Origin: CAYTLW01 sp964438735
Lineage (GTDB): Bacteria; Myxococcota_A; UBA9042
Direction of reading: 5' to 3'
Length of the DNA stretch: 64,000 nucleotides
Assembly (NCBI GenBank): GCA_964438735.1
Contig: CAYTLW010000016.1
Coordinates: 27,671-91,670, forward strand
Within the stretch, counting starts at the first letter, position 1. The number at the start of each line of letters is the position of its first letter. This document shows, in pieces, positions 1 through 8,445 of the stretch. The position numbers and the translations under genes were made by a program. Under the pieces are notes generated by a model. It did not search any database. It worked only from the letters and a program-made list of their open reading frames with translations, and was not told where the DNA came from.

Positions 1-2
1 CC

Positions 3-386
3 TATGTCGGCCTGGGTACGGCGGCCCACGGCTTCGCCCGCCTGGCCAGGGGTTCGGCCATCGGCTGGCGCTGGGGCAACCTGGCCGACGCCAACGGCTG
101 GCAGAGGGCGATTGGTAGCGGCGCGGCCGCCGAGGCCTTCGTCGAGGTCATCGACCCCGAGATGCACCTGGACGAACGGGTGCTGACGGGGTTGCGTCTG
201 GCGGAGGGGTTGGACTTGGAGAGCCTGCGAGCCGATCTGCCGGCGGACCTCTGCCAGCGGCTCGAGTCACGGGCAGCCGAGCTGATCGCTGCCGGCGAAC
301 CGCTGGAGCTGGTGGGCGGTCGACTTCACTGCAGGCCGTCGGCGTTGCCGCGACTGGACGGCCTGATCGTCTCTTTGTTGGCTTGA
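3..386 (+). CDS. hemW: HemW-like radical SAM heme chaperone, C-terminal part
   Basis: This is the last 127 codons of a gene that starts before the window. The frame is open from base 3 and reads YVGLGTAAHGF, then RWGNL, then a helical tail ending SLLA. The GLGTAAHG segment followed by an Asn-containing motif and a small winged-helix-like tail is typical of HemW, the radical-SAM paralogue of coproporphyrinogen III oxidase that handles heme in the cytoplasm. The iron-sulfur motif would lie upstream and cannot be checked. The gene ends 6 bases before the stop of the convergent gene that follows. Another HemN-family protein remains possible. Confidence 0.75.
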   Translation, partial: YVGLGTAAHGFARLARGSAIGWRWGNLADANGWQRAIGSGAAAEAFVEVIDPEMHLDERVLTGLRLAEGLDLESLRADLPADLCQRLESRAAELIAAGEPLELVGGRLHCRPSALPRLDGLIVSLLA

Positions 387-392
387 AGAGAG

Positions 393-1457
393 CTACAACG
401 CCAGGCTGAGTCCGCCGCCGACATAGGGCGCGTCGCGCAAGCCGGCATCCACGTGCAGCCCCATGGAGGAGCCCAGGTCGACCGTCAGGCCTACCGATAC
501 GTGCACGGATGGCCAGATGCGGCTGGGCAGCGGCGCGTCCTGCTGGCCCACCTTGCGCCAGTGGGGGCAGGTGGCCTGGTTGTCGTCGGGGCAGATGGGC
601 AGGGTCTCGATCCGCTGCACGTCGCCGGCGATGATGCCCATGCCCAGGCCCCCGCGGAACATGGCACCGACCGGCCCGAAGAGCTTTCGCCGATAGACGT
701 ACTCGAAAGCCAGATCGATCAGCACGGCGTCGACCTCGGTGTAGCGCGGTGAAGGCTTGCCATCGGCGCTGTACCAGTTGGCAGCCGGCACCAGCGGCAC
801 CGCCAGGCCGATGCGACCGCCGTAGTGATGGCGCGCGGTGGCCGGTCGCAGCAGGCTGATATCGAAACCAACCCCGACCAGCTCCGGGTGCATCTCTCGA
901 TCACTGAGGGCGTCGACGAAAGCCCTGGGTACCGTCACCCAACCGGCGTCCAACATGACGACCATCGTCCGCCCGGCGACGGCTGCGGTTTCGGCACGCA
1001 ATCGCGCGGCCTCCCGGGCGCGTTCGGCGTCGGCGCGACGACGCTCGGCCTGGGCAGCCGACTTTGCAGCGGCGGCGCGGGCGGCGGCAGTTTTGGCGGC
1101 GGCGGCTTTGGCGGCGGCGGCTTTGGTGGCCGCATCTTTGGCGGCGGCATCGGCGGCTTCCTTCTTCTTGCGTTCGGCGGCGATTCGCTTCGCCTCGGCG
1201 GCTTTCCTGGCGGCTTCGGCCTGCTCGCGCGCCGCATCGCCGCCCAAACGGGCATCGGGCGGCGGGGGTCGCTCGCCTTGGACGGCCGGTCGGCCGCCGC
1301 CGATGGGAACTTTGATCAACGTCGGTTGCTCTGATGGCTCGCTCGCCACGGCGGGTACGCACACCCCGACGATCAGCGCCGCCAGCAGGGATGGGAGATG
1401 GCAAAGGGGGCCGCCGGGTCGCGTTTGCCAGCGCCTCATGGTCACGTTCTGCAACAA
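393..1457 (-). CDS. Ala-rich coiled-coil envelope protein, hypothetical
   Basis: A 354-residue protein with no recognised family. The chosen start is TTG at 1457, which has GGAGGAG seven bases upstream; an ATG six codons later has no ribosome binding site. A hydrophobic stretch (about residues 22-38, ending AVASEP) looks like a signal peptide. Residues about 75-160 are an Ala/Lys/Glu/Arg heptad-like helix built from units such as KAAAAKTAAA. The C-terminal 190 residues have alternating hydrophobic Gly-rich strands (GGRIGLAVPLVP, GVGFDISLL) and end in aromatic-poor GGGLSLAL, suggesting an outer-membrane barrel-like or periplasmic beta domain. One Cys pair (ICPDDNQATCPHW) may form a disulfide. 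It could be a secreted spacer protein spanning the envelope; function unknown. Confidence 0.6.
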   Translation of the reverse strand: MLQNVTMRRWQTRPGGPLCHLPSLLAALIVGVCVPAVASEPSEQPTLIKVPIGGGRPAVQGERPPPPDARLGGDAAREQAEAARKAAEAKRIAAERKKKEAADAAAKDAATKAAAAKAAAAKTAAARAAAAKSAAQAERRRADAERAREAARLRAETAAVAGRTMVVMLDAGWVTVPRAFVDALSDREMHPELVGVGFDISLLRPATARHHYGGRIGLAVPLVPAANWYSADGKPSPRYTEVDAVLIDLAFEYVYRRKLFGPVGAMFRGGLGMGIIAGDVQRIETLPICPDDNQATCPHWRKVGQQDAPLPSRIWPSVHVSVGLTVDLGSSMGLHVDAGLRDAPYVGGGLSLAL

Positions 1458-1578
1458 GGGCGGGCTCCTCCGCGGGTCGACCGGGCAAAGCTACCGCGCT
1501 CAAAAGCGCTTGGCAACGCGCCACGGCTGCGCCAGACTTCCGCTCTCACCCGGGGACTGGTCCCGGCATCCGGCTGCC

Positions 1579-2274
1579 ATGCGGTACTCCTGCGTCGTCT
1601 TCGAGTTCGATGGCACCCTGGTGGACACGACCGCCAGCATGACGGTGTCTCTGAACGAGGTGCTGGCGCTCCACGGCCGCCGCGCCATCGACGCCAACCA
1701 GGTCCGTCGCATCGCCCCGGAAGGGATGCGCACCGTCCTGCGTCGCAGCTTCGTCATGACCGGCACGGCGCTCAACGACATCGCCCTGGGCGAGACGCTG
1801 GAGACTTTCCGAGAGGCCTATCGGGCGCGGCTGTTCGAGCTGACCCGGCCGGCGCCCGACCTGGTGCCAACGCTGCGCCGCCTGCGCGACCGCGGTGTCG
1901 TGCTCAGCATTCTCACCAACCGGCATGAGCAGACCACCGTGCGCCTCATGGAGCATTTCGGGCTGACGTCGTTTTTTGACTTCCTGGTCGCCGGCGACAT
2001 GGGCGTGGCGCGCAAGCCCGACCCCGCGGGGTTGAACCAGATCATGGAGTCGGCCGGTGCCTCCACAGAGCAGACAGTGCTGGTGGGCAATGCCCGCAGC
2101 GATCTGCTCACCGCTCGCAATGGCGACGTGTCCTACGCCACCTGCAGCCCATTCGCCGAGCGCAGCCACCTGATCGCGCAAGGAGCGGACTTCGTGCTCC
2201 ATCGCCTGGACCAGGTGATCCACCTGGCGGTCGGCGAGGAATCCACGAGCAGCGCGGGCAGCGCCGGGGGCTGA
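1579..2274 (+). CDS. HAD-superfamily hydrolase-like protein with altered nucleophile motif
   Basis: 231 residues with the layout of phosphoglycolate phosphatase-type HAD proteins. Motif I reads VVFEFDGTLVDT, motif II LSILTNR, the motif III Lys lies in the ARKPDP segment, and motif IV is VLVGNARSDLLTA. In motif I the usual first Asp, the phosphorylated nucleophile, is Glu, while the second Asp is kept. The cap follows residue 20 and is helical. A longer open frame extends upstream, but homology begins at this ATG, which lacks a clear ribosome binding site. It is divergent from the Ala-rich gene and convergent with the Cys-rich lipoprotein. It is likely cytoplasmic; the Asp-to-Glu change makes ordinary phosphatase activity doubtful. 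Confidence 0.8.
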   Translation: MRYSCVVFEFDGTLVDTTASMTVSLNEVLALHGRRAIDANQVRRIAPEGMRTVLRRSFVMTGTALNDIALGETLETFREAYRARLFELTRPAPDLVPTLRRLRDRGVVLSILTNRHEQTTVRLMEHFGLTSFFDFLVAGDMGVARKPDPAGLNQIMESAGASTEQTVLVGNARSDLLTARNGDVSYATCSPFAERSHLIAQGADFVLHRLDQVIHLAVGEESTSSAGSAGG

Positions 2275-2327
2275 TGACGCCGGCGGGTGATCACGTCGGC
2301 GGATGATCGCATCGATGCCGGGTCAGA

Positions 2328-4265
2328 CTACAAGCAGAGTGAGTTTCGGCAGTTGGCCAGGGCCGTCTGCAACGCCGTGCCGGTGAGCGAGACGCCCTGC
2401 AGGCACTTGGTCTCGCAGGCGACGTCGTTGTTGCACTTGTTGATGCAGCTGTCGGTGGACGCGCAATCGGCGTTGGCCTTGCAACGCACGTCCTGAAGCC
2501 AGCAGGCGGCCGGCCCGCAGGCGGCCACACAGTCGCCCAGGGTGACGCCCTTGGGGCAGGGTTTACCCGACCAGCTGTTCTTGACGCAGGCGGCCATGCG
2601 ACAGGCGTGACGGATCTGGAAGAGTCCGATGGCCTGGACCGGCGCCTTGGCCACACAACCGGCTCGACAGGCCGCGTCACTGCACTTGTCGACGCACCCC
2701 TGCAGGGCCAGGCAGGGCGAATCGTTGGCGCAACCGGCGTCGGCATCCTTGCAGCGCTCGCCCGTGCAGGTGGCGATGCAGGTGCCGTCGGCTACACCGC
2801 AGGCGCCGCCGCCCGCGGGGCAATCGGCGGCGCAGGTCTTGTCGTCTTCACCCGGCTCGCAGACCTTGTTGCCGCACTTGGTCGCCAGGCACTGTCCCCA
2901 CCAGCACTTGCCAGTGCTGCAGGTGCTGCCGACCTTGCCGAAGCCATTCTCGCAGCCCGTGGGCGTGCAGGTGTCGTTGGTGCAGGCGTTGCCGTCACCG
3001 CACTTGCCGTCATCCGGGCTCTTGCAGACGCCCACCTTGCAGGCATCGGCGGTGGTGCAGGCGCTGCCATCGTCGCAAGGCGCCTTGTCGTCGGGCACGT
3101 GGTGGCAGCCGCCCTTGGCCGCGTCGCAGCCATCGACGGTGCAGGCGTTGCCGTCGTCGCAGATCTTCTTCTTGCCGGCGCCACACTTGCCGGCGGTACA
3201 CGTGCCTCCCGTAGAGCAGACATCGCCGTCATCGCACTCGGCGCCATCCTTGGCGGGGGTGTTGTCGCAGGCGCCGTTCTTGCTGTTGTTACACACATCG
3301 TCGGTGCACGGATTGTCGTCGTCGCATAGATCGAGCACGCCTTTGCATTGCACCAGGCTGGTCGGATCGTTGGGATCGCCTTTCTCGTTGATGACACAGT
3401 GTTCGCCCTTTATGCACGCGTTTCCGTCGTTGCACAGGATGCCGGGGGCCGGCGCCTCGCCGCAGCCGAGCTTCGGATGACAGCCGGCCAATGTGCAGGG
3501 GTTGCCGTCCGCCTCGGGGCACTTCTTCTGGCCACCGGCCACGCATTCTCCCATGGCACAGTGGTCCGGATCGGTACATTGATCCTCATCGTCGCAGGTG
3601 ACGGTTTCCTCGGCGGCGATTTCGGCAAACAGCATATGGCAGCCCTTTTCGGGCAGGCAGGCGTTCGTGGTGCACGGGTTGTTGTCGTCGTCGCAGTCGG
3701 TGCCCGGGAAGATCTGGCTGCCGGTGCACTTGCCCTCCTTGCACTGGTCGTTCTTGGTGCAGAGATTGGCGTCGTTGCAGGCGGCCCCCTCCAGCGGAGC
3801 GTAGCTGCAGCCATTGGACCCGCATTGGTCTTTGGTGCACGGGTTGCCGTCATTGCAGATCTTCTGCTGCCAGGTGCAGAAGCCGTCCAGACAGCGCAGG
3901 TTGGTGCGGCAGGCTTCGTCATCGCCACATTTGGCGTCGTCGGCCTTCTTCTTCACCTCGCAGAATCCCGTGCCGACGTTGCAGGTGACGTCGTGGCAGG
4001 GGTTCTTGGCCAGGTCGGCGCACTGTTTGTCGTTGGTGCAACCTTCAATCAGGGGCACATCGGGTACCGCGGCGATGTCGGCCCCTTTGGCGGCATCGGA
4101 TTCGGCCGCGTCCGAACCGGCGTCTTCGGCAACGTCTTCATCCGGTTCGGAGGTGGCCGCGTCGCTCTCCTCGGGTTTGCGATCCGGCAGACAGCCCACC
4201 GCGAGCACAACGACGAAGAGCGCCAGCCAGGGGCGAGCATGAAGCCGGGCGGGGGCACGTCGCAT
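2328..4265 (-). CDS. Cys-rich repeat lipoprotein A
   Basis: 645 residues. The N-terminus has an Arg-rich n-region, a hydrophobic core and lipobox LAVGC, followed by an acidic Asp/Ala/Glu linker of about 50 residues. From about residue 75 to 470 it is built of Cys-rich units of the type CDDGNxCTxDxCxxGxC (for example CNDGNPCTKDQC and CDDGDVCSTGGTC). The last 150 residues change to a different Cys spacing with CxxxC pairs such as CVDKCSDAACRAGC. Conserved Asp and Asn between paired Cys suggest disulfide-knotted, possibly calcium-binding modules at the cell surface. It starts 3 bases after the stop of a paralogue, so the two are one transcription unit that probably arose by tandem duplication. 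Function unknown. Confidence 0.8.
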   Translation of the reverse strand: MRRAPARLHARPWLALFVVVLAVGCLPDRKPEESDAATSEPDEDVAEDAGSDAAESDAAKGADIAAVPDVPLIEGCTNDKQCADLAKNPCHDVTCNVGTGFCEVKKKADDAKCGDDEACRTNLRCLDGFCTWQQKICNDGNPCTKDQCGSNGCSYAPLEGAACNDANLCTKNDQCKEGKCTGSQIFPGTDCDDDNNPCTTNACLPEKGCHMLFAEIAAEETVTCDDEDQCTDPDHCAMGECVAGGQKKCPEADGNPCTLAGCHPKLGCGEAPAPGILCNDGNACIKGEHCVINEKGDPNDPTSLVQCKGVLDLCDDDNPCTDDVCNNSKNGACDNTPAKDGAECDDGDVCSTGGTCTAGKCGAGKKKICDDGNACTVDGCDAAKGGCHHVPDDKAPCDDGSACTTADACKVGVCKSPDDGKCGDGNACTNDTCTPTGCENGFGKVGSTCSTGKCWWGQCLATKCGNKVCEPGEDDKTCAADCPAGGGACGVADGTCIATCTGERCKDADAGCANDSPCLALQGCVDKCSDAACRAGCVAKAPVQAIGLFQIRHACRMAACVKNSWSGKPCPKGVTLGDCVAACGPAACWLQDVRCKANADCASTDSCINKCNNDVACETKCLQGVSLTGTALQTALANCRNSLCL

Positions 4266-4268
4266 GGC

Positions 4269-5576
4269 TCAGCCCCCCGTCCCGCAGCTGCCTGCCTTGC
4301 ATTGTTTTCCGTCGCCACAGGGTTTGCCATCTTTGGCGTTGTTGCCCTTGCAGCTGCCGTCCTTGCAGGTGTCCTGATCGGTGCAGCCGTTGCCATCGTT
4401 GCAGGCGGACTTGTTGGCCGCGAACACGCAGCCCGTCTTCTCGTCACACTTGTCGTCCGTACAGGCGTTGCCGTCGGCGCAAACCAGGTCGGATTGCGGA
4501 TTGCACTTGCCCTCGAAGCAGCCGCTCTTGTCCGTGCAGGCGTTGTCGTCGTCGCAGGACTCGTTATTTGTCAGCGACTGGTAGCTGCAGGCGGCATCGC
4601 CGCTCTTGTTTGGATCACAGCTGTCGGTGGTGCACCCGTCGCCGTCGTCGCACTTGCTGGCGCCCAGCTTGCACTTGCCATCGGTGCAGGTTCCCTTGGC
4701 GCAGGCACCGCCGCAGGAGGGCACCTCACCACCCAACTCCAGGTTGAGACAGCCGACGCCGGCGGCGCAGTTGTCCTTGGTGCAGGCGTTGCCGTCGTCG
4801 CAATTGGCCGTGACCCCCTTGCAGACGCTGTTGCTGCACTTGTCGCCAGTGGTGCAGGGCAGGCCGTCGTCGCACTTGTCGCCCTCCTGGCTGGGATCGG
4901 GCGAGTTGATGCAGTCACCGGACTTGTTGCACGCGCCCTTCTTGCACGGCTCGTTGGTAGTGCAATCCCGCTCGGCCAGCGAGCCGCATTGGCCGTCCTT
5001 GCATGCGGCGACCACCACGCATGGATCGTCGTGGTCGCATGGCGCGACGTTGCTGGTGGCCGTACAGTCGGCCGCCGGATCGCAGTAGTCGTCGGTACAT
5101 GGATTGCTGTCATCGCACTCTTTGGCCGTGCCCTTGCACTTGCCGACCTTGCAGGTGTCGTTCTCTGTGCACGGGTTGCCGTCGTCGCAGGTGCCGCCGT
5201 TCTTGTTGTTCGGCTCGCAGACGCCGGTGGCGACGCTGCAGACGGCTTTGATGCAGGGCACCAGGGCCTCGAGGTAGGCGCAATGGGCGTTGGCCGTGCA
5301 ACCGCCGGGTAGCTGTACCGACCCGGCGTCCTCGGCGGCCGCGTCGTCGCTGCCATCCGCGCTACCCGCTTCGGTGGCTTCACCATCGGCGGCCGTCGCG
5401 TCGCCTTCGCCGGCGCCATCGTCAGCGGTCACATCCCCGCCGCTGTCCACCTGGCCGGTATCTGGCGGCGGCTTGGTATTGTCTCGCTTGCCCGGCACAC
5501 AACTGGCCATCAGGGCGACCCCATAACAGAGAATCGCCAGAGCATGTGTCGTACGACTGCGATGCTGGCCTGCCAT
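4269..5576 (-). CDS. Cys-rich repeat lipoprotein B
   Basis: 435 residues, paralogous to the following gene. It has a signal peptide ending in lipobox LMASC, an acidic Ala/Asp/Gly linker to about residue 90, then about fourteen CDDGNxCTxxDxC modules (CDDGNPCTENDTC, CDDSNPCTDDYC, CDDGLPCTTGDKC) running to the C-terminus, which ends GKQCKAGSCGTGG. It lacks the C-terminal extension seen in the longer paralogue. The ATG has a GGAG about nine bases upstream. The predicted location is the outer membrane, surface or periplasm. These repeats are common in secreted proteins of myxobacteria-like genomes, but I do not know a proven function. Confidence 0.8.
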   Translation of the reverse strand: MAGQHRSRTTHALAILCYGVALMASCVPGKRDNTKPPPDTGQVDSGGDVTADDGAGEGDATAADGEATEAGSADGSDDAAAEDAGSVQLPGGCTANAHCAYLEALVPCIKAVCSVATGVCEPNNKNGGTCDDGNPCTENDTCKVGKCKGTAKECDDSNPCTDDYCDPAADCTATSNVAPCDHDDPCVVVAACKDGQCGSLAERDCTTNEPCKKGACNKSGDCINSPDPSQEGDKCDDGLPCTTGDKCSNSVCKGVTANCDDGNACTKDNCAAGVGCLNLELGGEVPSCGGACAKGTCTDGKCKLGASKCDDGDGCTTDSCDPNKSGDAACSYQSLTNNESCDDDNACTDKSGCFEGKCNPQSDLVCADGNACTDDKCDEKTGCVFAANKSACNDGNGCTDQDTCKDGSCKGNNAKDGKPCGDGKQCKAGSCGTGG

Positions 5577-5700
5577 GGACCCGGAACTCCGCTCGGAGAA
5601 TGCGCCAAGGTGCGCCCGCGAGGATTCTAACGGGCCCCCTGCGCTGCGTCCACGCTACGCCAGGACAGGTCCCGGCGCACGAAAAACAGCGCCCCGCGTC

Positions 5701-6753
5701 TCAGTCGTCCGCGGCGCTCATGACGATGACCTGCACCGCCGGTCCGCGGGTCACGGTCAGGTTGCCCAGGCCGTAGAAGAGCTCGCCGTCGATGCAAGGA
5801 TCGATCGAGTAGCTGTCGCGGGCCTCCACCCGCACTTCGCGGGCCGGCTGCTGGACCATGTTGGCCATGCGCAGGTCGGCGCCCGCGGAGATGCGCGGCA
5901 GGTTGAAGACGACCTCCAGCACCGTCGGCGCGCCGGCCTGCACGTGCATGACACCGGGCTCTTTGGCATACGGAAAGAGTTGGAACACGCCGGCGATATC
6001 CAGGTCGATGGAGCCGATGCTGAGCTCGGTGAACCAGCGTATGGGCAGCTGGTCGCCATCGATCCACACGTCCAGGCCCTGGGGCTCGAAGACGCTGTCG
6101 GAATAGGCACGCGCATCGGTCGGGATCGGCAACATGCGCAAACCCGGCAGGCCGATGACCGACGAACCGATGATCTGGCCGATCACCTGGCCGATGCCGA
6201 GCGCGTCCAGCCGTCCGTGGGCGTAGAACTTGTCGAAGAAGCGCTGGCTGACGCCGGCCGCGGCACAGGCAAATCCCACCTTGTCGAAGGGCTGGCCGGG
6301 AAACTCGCTGCTGTCGTGATAGCGGCCCTGCATGCGCAGGCTGTCCACTTCGATCACCTGGGGTTCATCGCCGGCGGCGATCATCTCGACCAGGGCCTGG
6401 ATCAGCGGTTCGCCGCGCCCCTTCACCCCAGCTTTGGTGCCGACGAAATTGATGGTGCCGTTGTTGGTCGGCATGATCGCCGGGATTCGCTCACCGCGAT
6501 CCCGCTCGCTGATCACCTGGTCGGCCTTGTTCACCAACCAGTGAAACGCCCCGTCACCGCCATCGGCAACCCACCAGCGCACGCCGCTGTCGAGGAAGTC
6601 GCCGATCACCGCCGGCACGTCATCGGGGTGATCGGTGCGTCGCACCGTACCGTGCTCACCGACCAGGTCGACGAGCAACTCATAGCGCTCCGGCTGCAAC
6701 CGGTTCCGCTTTGAATTCGGGTTGAATACCACGCCGATACGGGGCTGACCCAT
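5701..6753 (-). CDS. Diacylglycerol kinase-type lipid kinase catalytic domain protein
   Basis: 350 residues. The N-terminal part fits the DAGK catalytic domain: IGVVFNPNSKRN (first strand and phosphate loop), VADGGDGAFHWLVN (the GGDG nucleotide loop) and IMPTNNGTINFVG (the loop that usually reads lPlGTGNDFAR). The C-terminal beta-sandwich-like half has conserved Gly and Asp residues and ends with TRGPAVQVIVMSAADD. The family phosphorylates diacylglycerol, sphingoid bases or related lipids at the cytoplasmic membrane using ATP. The GTGN loop is altered to NNGTIN, so the substrate may differ. The ATG at 6753 is preferred over a GTG seven codons upstream because homology starts there. It stands alone between the lipoprotein pair and a small secreted protein gene. 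Confidence 0.75.
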   Translation of the reverse strand: MGQPRIGVVFNPNSKRNRLQPERYELLVDLVGEHGTVRRTDHPDDVPAVIGDFLDSGVRWWVADGGDGAFHWLVNKADQVISERDRGERIPAIMPTNNGTINFVGTKAGVKGRGEPLIQALVEMIAAGDEPQVIEVDSLRMQGRYHDSSEFPGQPFDKVGFACAAAGVSQRFFDKFYAHGRLDALGIGQVIGQIIGSSVIGLPGLRMLPIPTDARAYSDSVFEPQGLDVWIDGDQLPIRWFTELSIGSIDLDIAGVFQLFPYAKEPGVMHVQAGAPTVLEVVFNLPRISAGADLRMANMVQQPAREVRVEARDSYSIDPCIDGELFYGLGNLTVTRGPAVQVIVMSAADD

Positions 6754-6846
6754 GGCTGCCGTTCCGGGCGTCACCCAACGAAGAAAGGGGCGACGCGCGG
6801 CGGCAGAGTAGCGCGGCTGGATGGCGGGCGGAAGGTCCGCGCCCGC

Positions 6847-7185
6847 TCAGGCGTCGCCGCCCTTCTTTTTCTTCTTCTTGTCGGACTTGACCGTCTTCTT
6901 GCCGTCATCGGGACCCGGGCAGGCCGTCGAAGTGGGCGTGAAGGCGTCATCCTTCTTCTTCTTCTTGTTCGACTTGACCGTCTTCTTGCCGTCGTCCGGA
7001 CCGGGGCAATCCGTCGAGGTCGGCACGAAGGCATCGTCGCCCTTCTTCTGCTTCTTCTTGTCCGCCTTGACGGTCTTCTTGCTGTCGTCGGGACCGGGGC
7101 AGGAGGGTACGGCCAGAGCGGCACCGCTGAAGAAGAAGATCGCGGCCAGCGCGGCGATCAGGGGCAGGGTCCATTTGCGAATCAT
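6847..7185 (-). CDS. Small secreted Lys-rich triple-repeat protein
   Basis: 112 residues: a signal peptide (MIRKWTLPLIAALAAIFFF, cleaved after ALA), then three near-identical repeats of about 27 residues. Each repeat consists of CPGPDD, a KKTVK segment and a run of three to six Lys, joined by DAFxPTSTxC. Each repeat has one Cys. The ATG is preceded by GGAGGAGCCC, a strong ribosome binding site, which is why the longer upstream frame is rejected. The mature protein is extremely basic, with acidic DD turns. It could bind polyanions such as DNA, lipopolysaccharide or phosphate polymers, or be cross-linked through Cys; this is inference. No family is recognised. Confidence 0.65.
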   Translation of the reverse strand: MIRKWTLPLIAALAAIFFFSGAALAVPSCPGPDDSKKTVKADKKKQKKGDDAFVPTSTDCPGPDDGKKTVKSNKKKKKDDAFTPTSTACPGPDDGKKTVKSDKKKKKKGGDA

Positions 7186-7330
7186 GGGCTCCTCCATGGT
7201 GTGTGCAACAAACGCCAGCATGAGGCCGGCTGAAGCAAGGATGGAGCCGCCCGGCAGAGACTGCCAATGATCGGCCACAACTGTACGGAAGACCATGGCA
7301 AGCGGGATCAGCCCGACCAGGAGAGTCCAA

Positions 7331-8296
7331 CTACACCAGCGGCAACTGCGCCTCTGGCACCAGCTGCCAGGTGCTCATGCCCTCGCGCTCCAGTCGCTCG
7401 CACAGGGCCGCCGCGCCGGTGCCGAAGACCACCACATCGGCCGCACCGCTGGCCCGGGCGATGCGATCGAGCTCGGCCCCGGCGGCGCGTCGAGACAGGG
7501 CCAGGCCATCGAGTGCACCGGCGGCAGTGATCGCGGCCCGATCACAGCGTTCAGCGACCAGCACCCTGGCCAGGTGGCCGGCGGGGCCCCGATTCAACGT
7601 ACTGAGCCGGCTCAGCGGCCACAGGACGAGCGACTCCGGCCTGGGCGTGCCGCGCAAGTCGCGCAAGCGTGGCAGGTGGATGTCGGCCGCGGCGTATGCG
7701 CGCGCCAGGCGACGGATGGAAGCGTGTGCGTAGAGCGGTCGACGGGCGCCCACCAGGCGGGCCACATCCAGGGCCGAGGATCGGCGATCGAAGAGCCACG
7801 CGACAGCGGGCGCGCCTTCCAGCGCCACAACCTGGGCGTGCACCCGCTCGCGCAGGGCGGCCGGCGTGAGGTGAGGTTCTTGGGCCAGTTCACCATCGAG
7901 GATCAACACGTCGGCCGGTTCGAGGTGCAATTCGGGAGACGTCGGCATGGCGCGCGGCCGGGCAGCGGCGGCGTACAGGACCGTATGGCCCTCCAGGTGT
8001 ACCCGCAGCAGGGCCGCTCCGGGGCCGCTGCCGGCCGGCAACAGCTCCACAGCGAGCTGTCCCAGCTGAAATGGCGTCGCCCACGGCACCGTCAGCGGCC
8101 GCGGACCACCGGGTGGGATGAGCCTGGCCAGTTGTTGCGAACAGAGGACCCGATGCAGGCGCCGGGGCAAGCGCGCCAGGTGACTCCGAAAAGCGATGCC
8201 ATCGCGCGGCAGACCGTCGAGCCACAGCCGCGCTGCGGGCACATGCAGGCCCCCTGAAGCGCGCACGCCGAAGGCTTCGCTGACGGTTCGGGGCAT
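7331..8296 (-). CDS. Metallo-beta-lactamase-fold protein lacking metal ligands (probable pseudoenzyme)
   Basis: 321 residues whose order of segments follows the metallo-beta-lactamase/beta-CASP-like family of ligase-associated exonucleases. These are GGLHVPAARLWLDG near the start, IAFRSHLARL where SHAHSDH is expected, RVLCSQQLARLI, VELLPAGSGPGAALL where AGHxLGSA is expected, VLYAAAARPR where YTGDF is expected, and ADVLILDGELA where a TYG motif is expected. All metal-binding His and Asp positions appear replaced, yet the frame is intact and the spacing kept. GGAG lies six bases before the ATG. No ligase gene is adjacent. The likely reading is a domesticated non-catalytic paralogue; a highly diverged but active enzyme is unlikely given the missing ligands. 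Confidence 0.6.
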   Translation of the reverse strand: MPRTVSEAFGVRASGGLHVPAARLWLDGLPRDGIAFRSHLARLPRRLHRVLCSQQLARLIPPGGPRPLTVPWATPFQLGQLAVELLPAGSGPGAALLRVHLEGHTVLYAAAARPRAMPTSPELHLEPADVLILDGELAQEPHLTPAALRERVHAQVVALEGAPAVAWLFDRRSSALDVARLVGARRPLYAHASIRRLARAYAAADIHLPRLRDLRGTPRPESLVLWPLSRLSTLNRGPAGHLARVLVAERCDRAAITAAGALDGLALSRRAAGAELDRIARASGAADVVVFGTGAAALCERLEREGMSTWQLVPEAQLPLV

Positions 8297-8445
8297 GACG
8301 GCTCCGGCCTGATTCCGTGGCTGTCGACCCCCCCCGCTGCGGGCGGGTCTTGTGCGCCTGGAAGGCTAATGCAGCGGCGATCGGATGGAAACCGCCGTTG
8401 ACCGCGATCCGGGTGGGCCCTACCATCGCCCACCGGTACCCACCG

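Noticed and set aside
838..1578. N-terminal extension of the HAD frame over the Ala-rich gene
   Set aside because: HAD homology starts at the ATG at 1579; the extension is antisense to the Ala-rich coiled-coil gene.
3348..5312. A 654-codon plus-strand frame across the two Cys-rich lipoprotein genes
   Set aside because: It is the antisense of CDDGN-type repeats and runs through the boundary of two clear genes; it has repetitive Val/Ala/Gly composition only.
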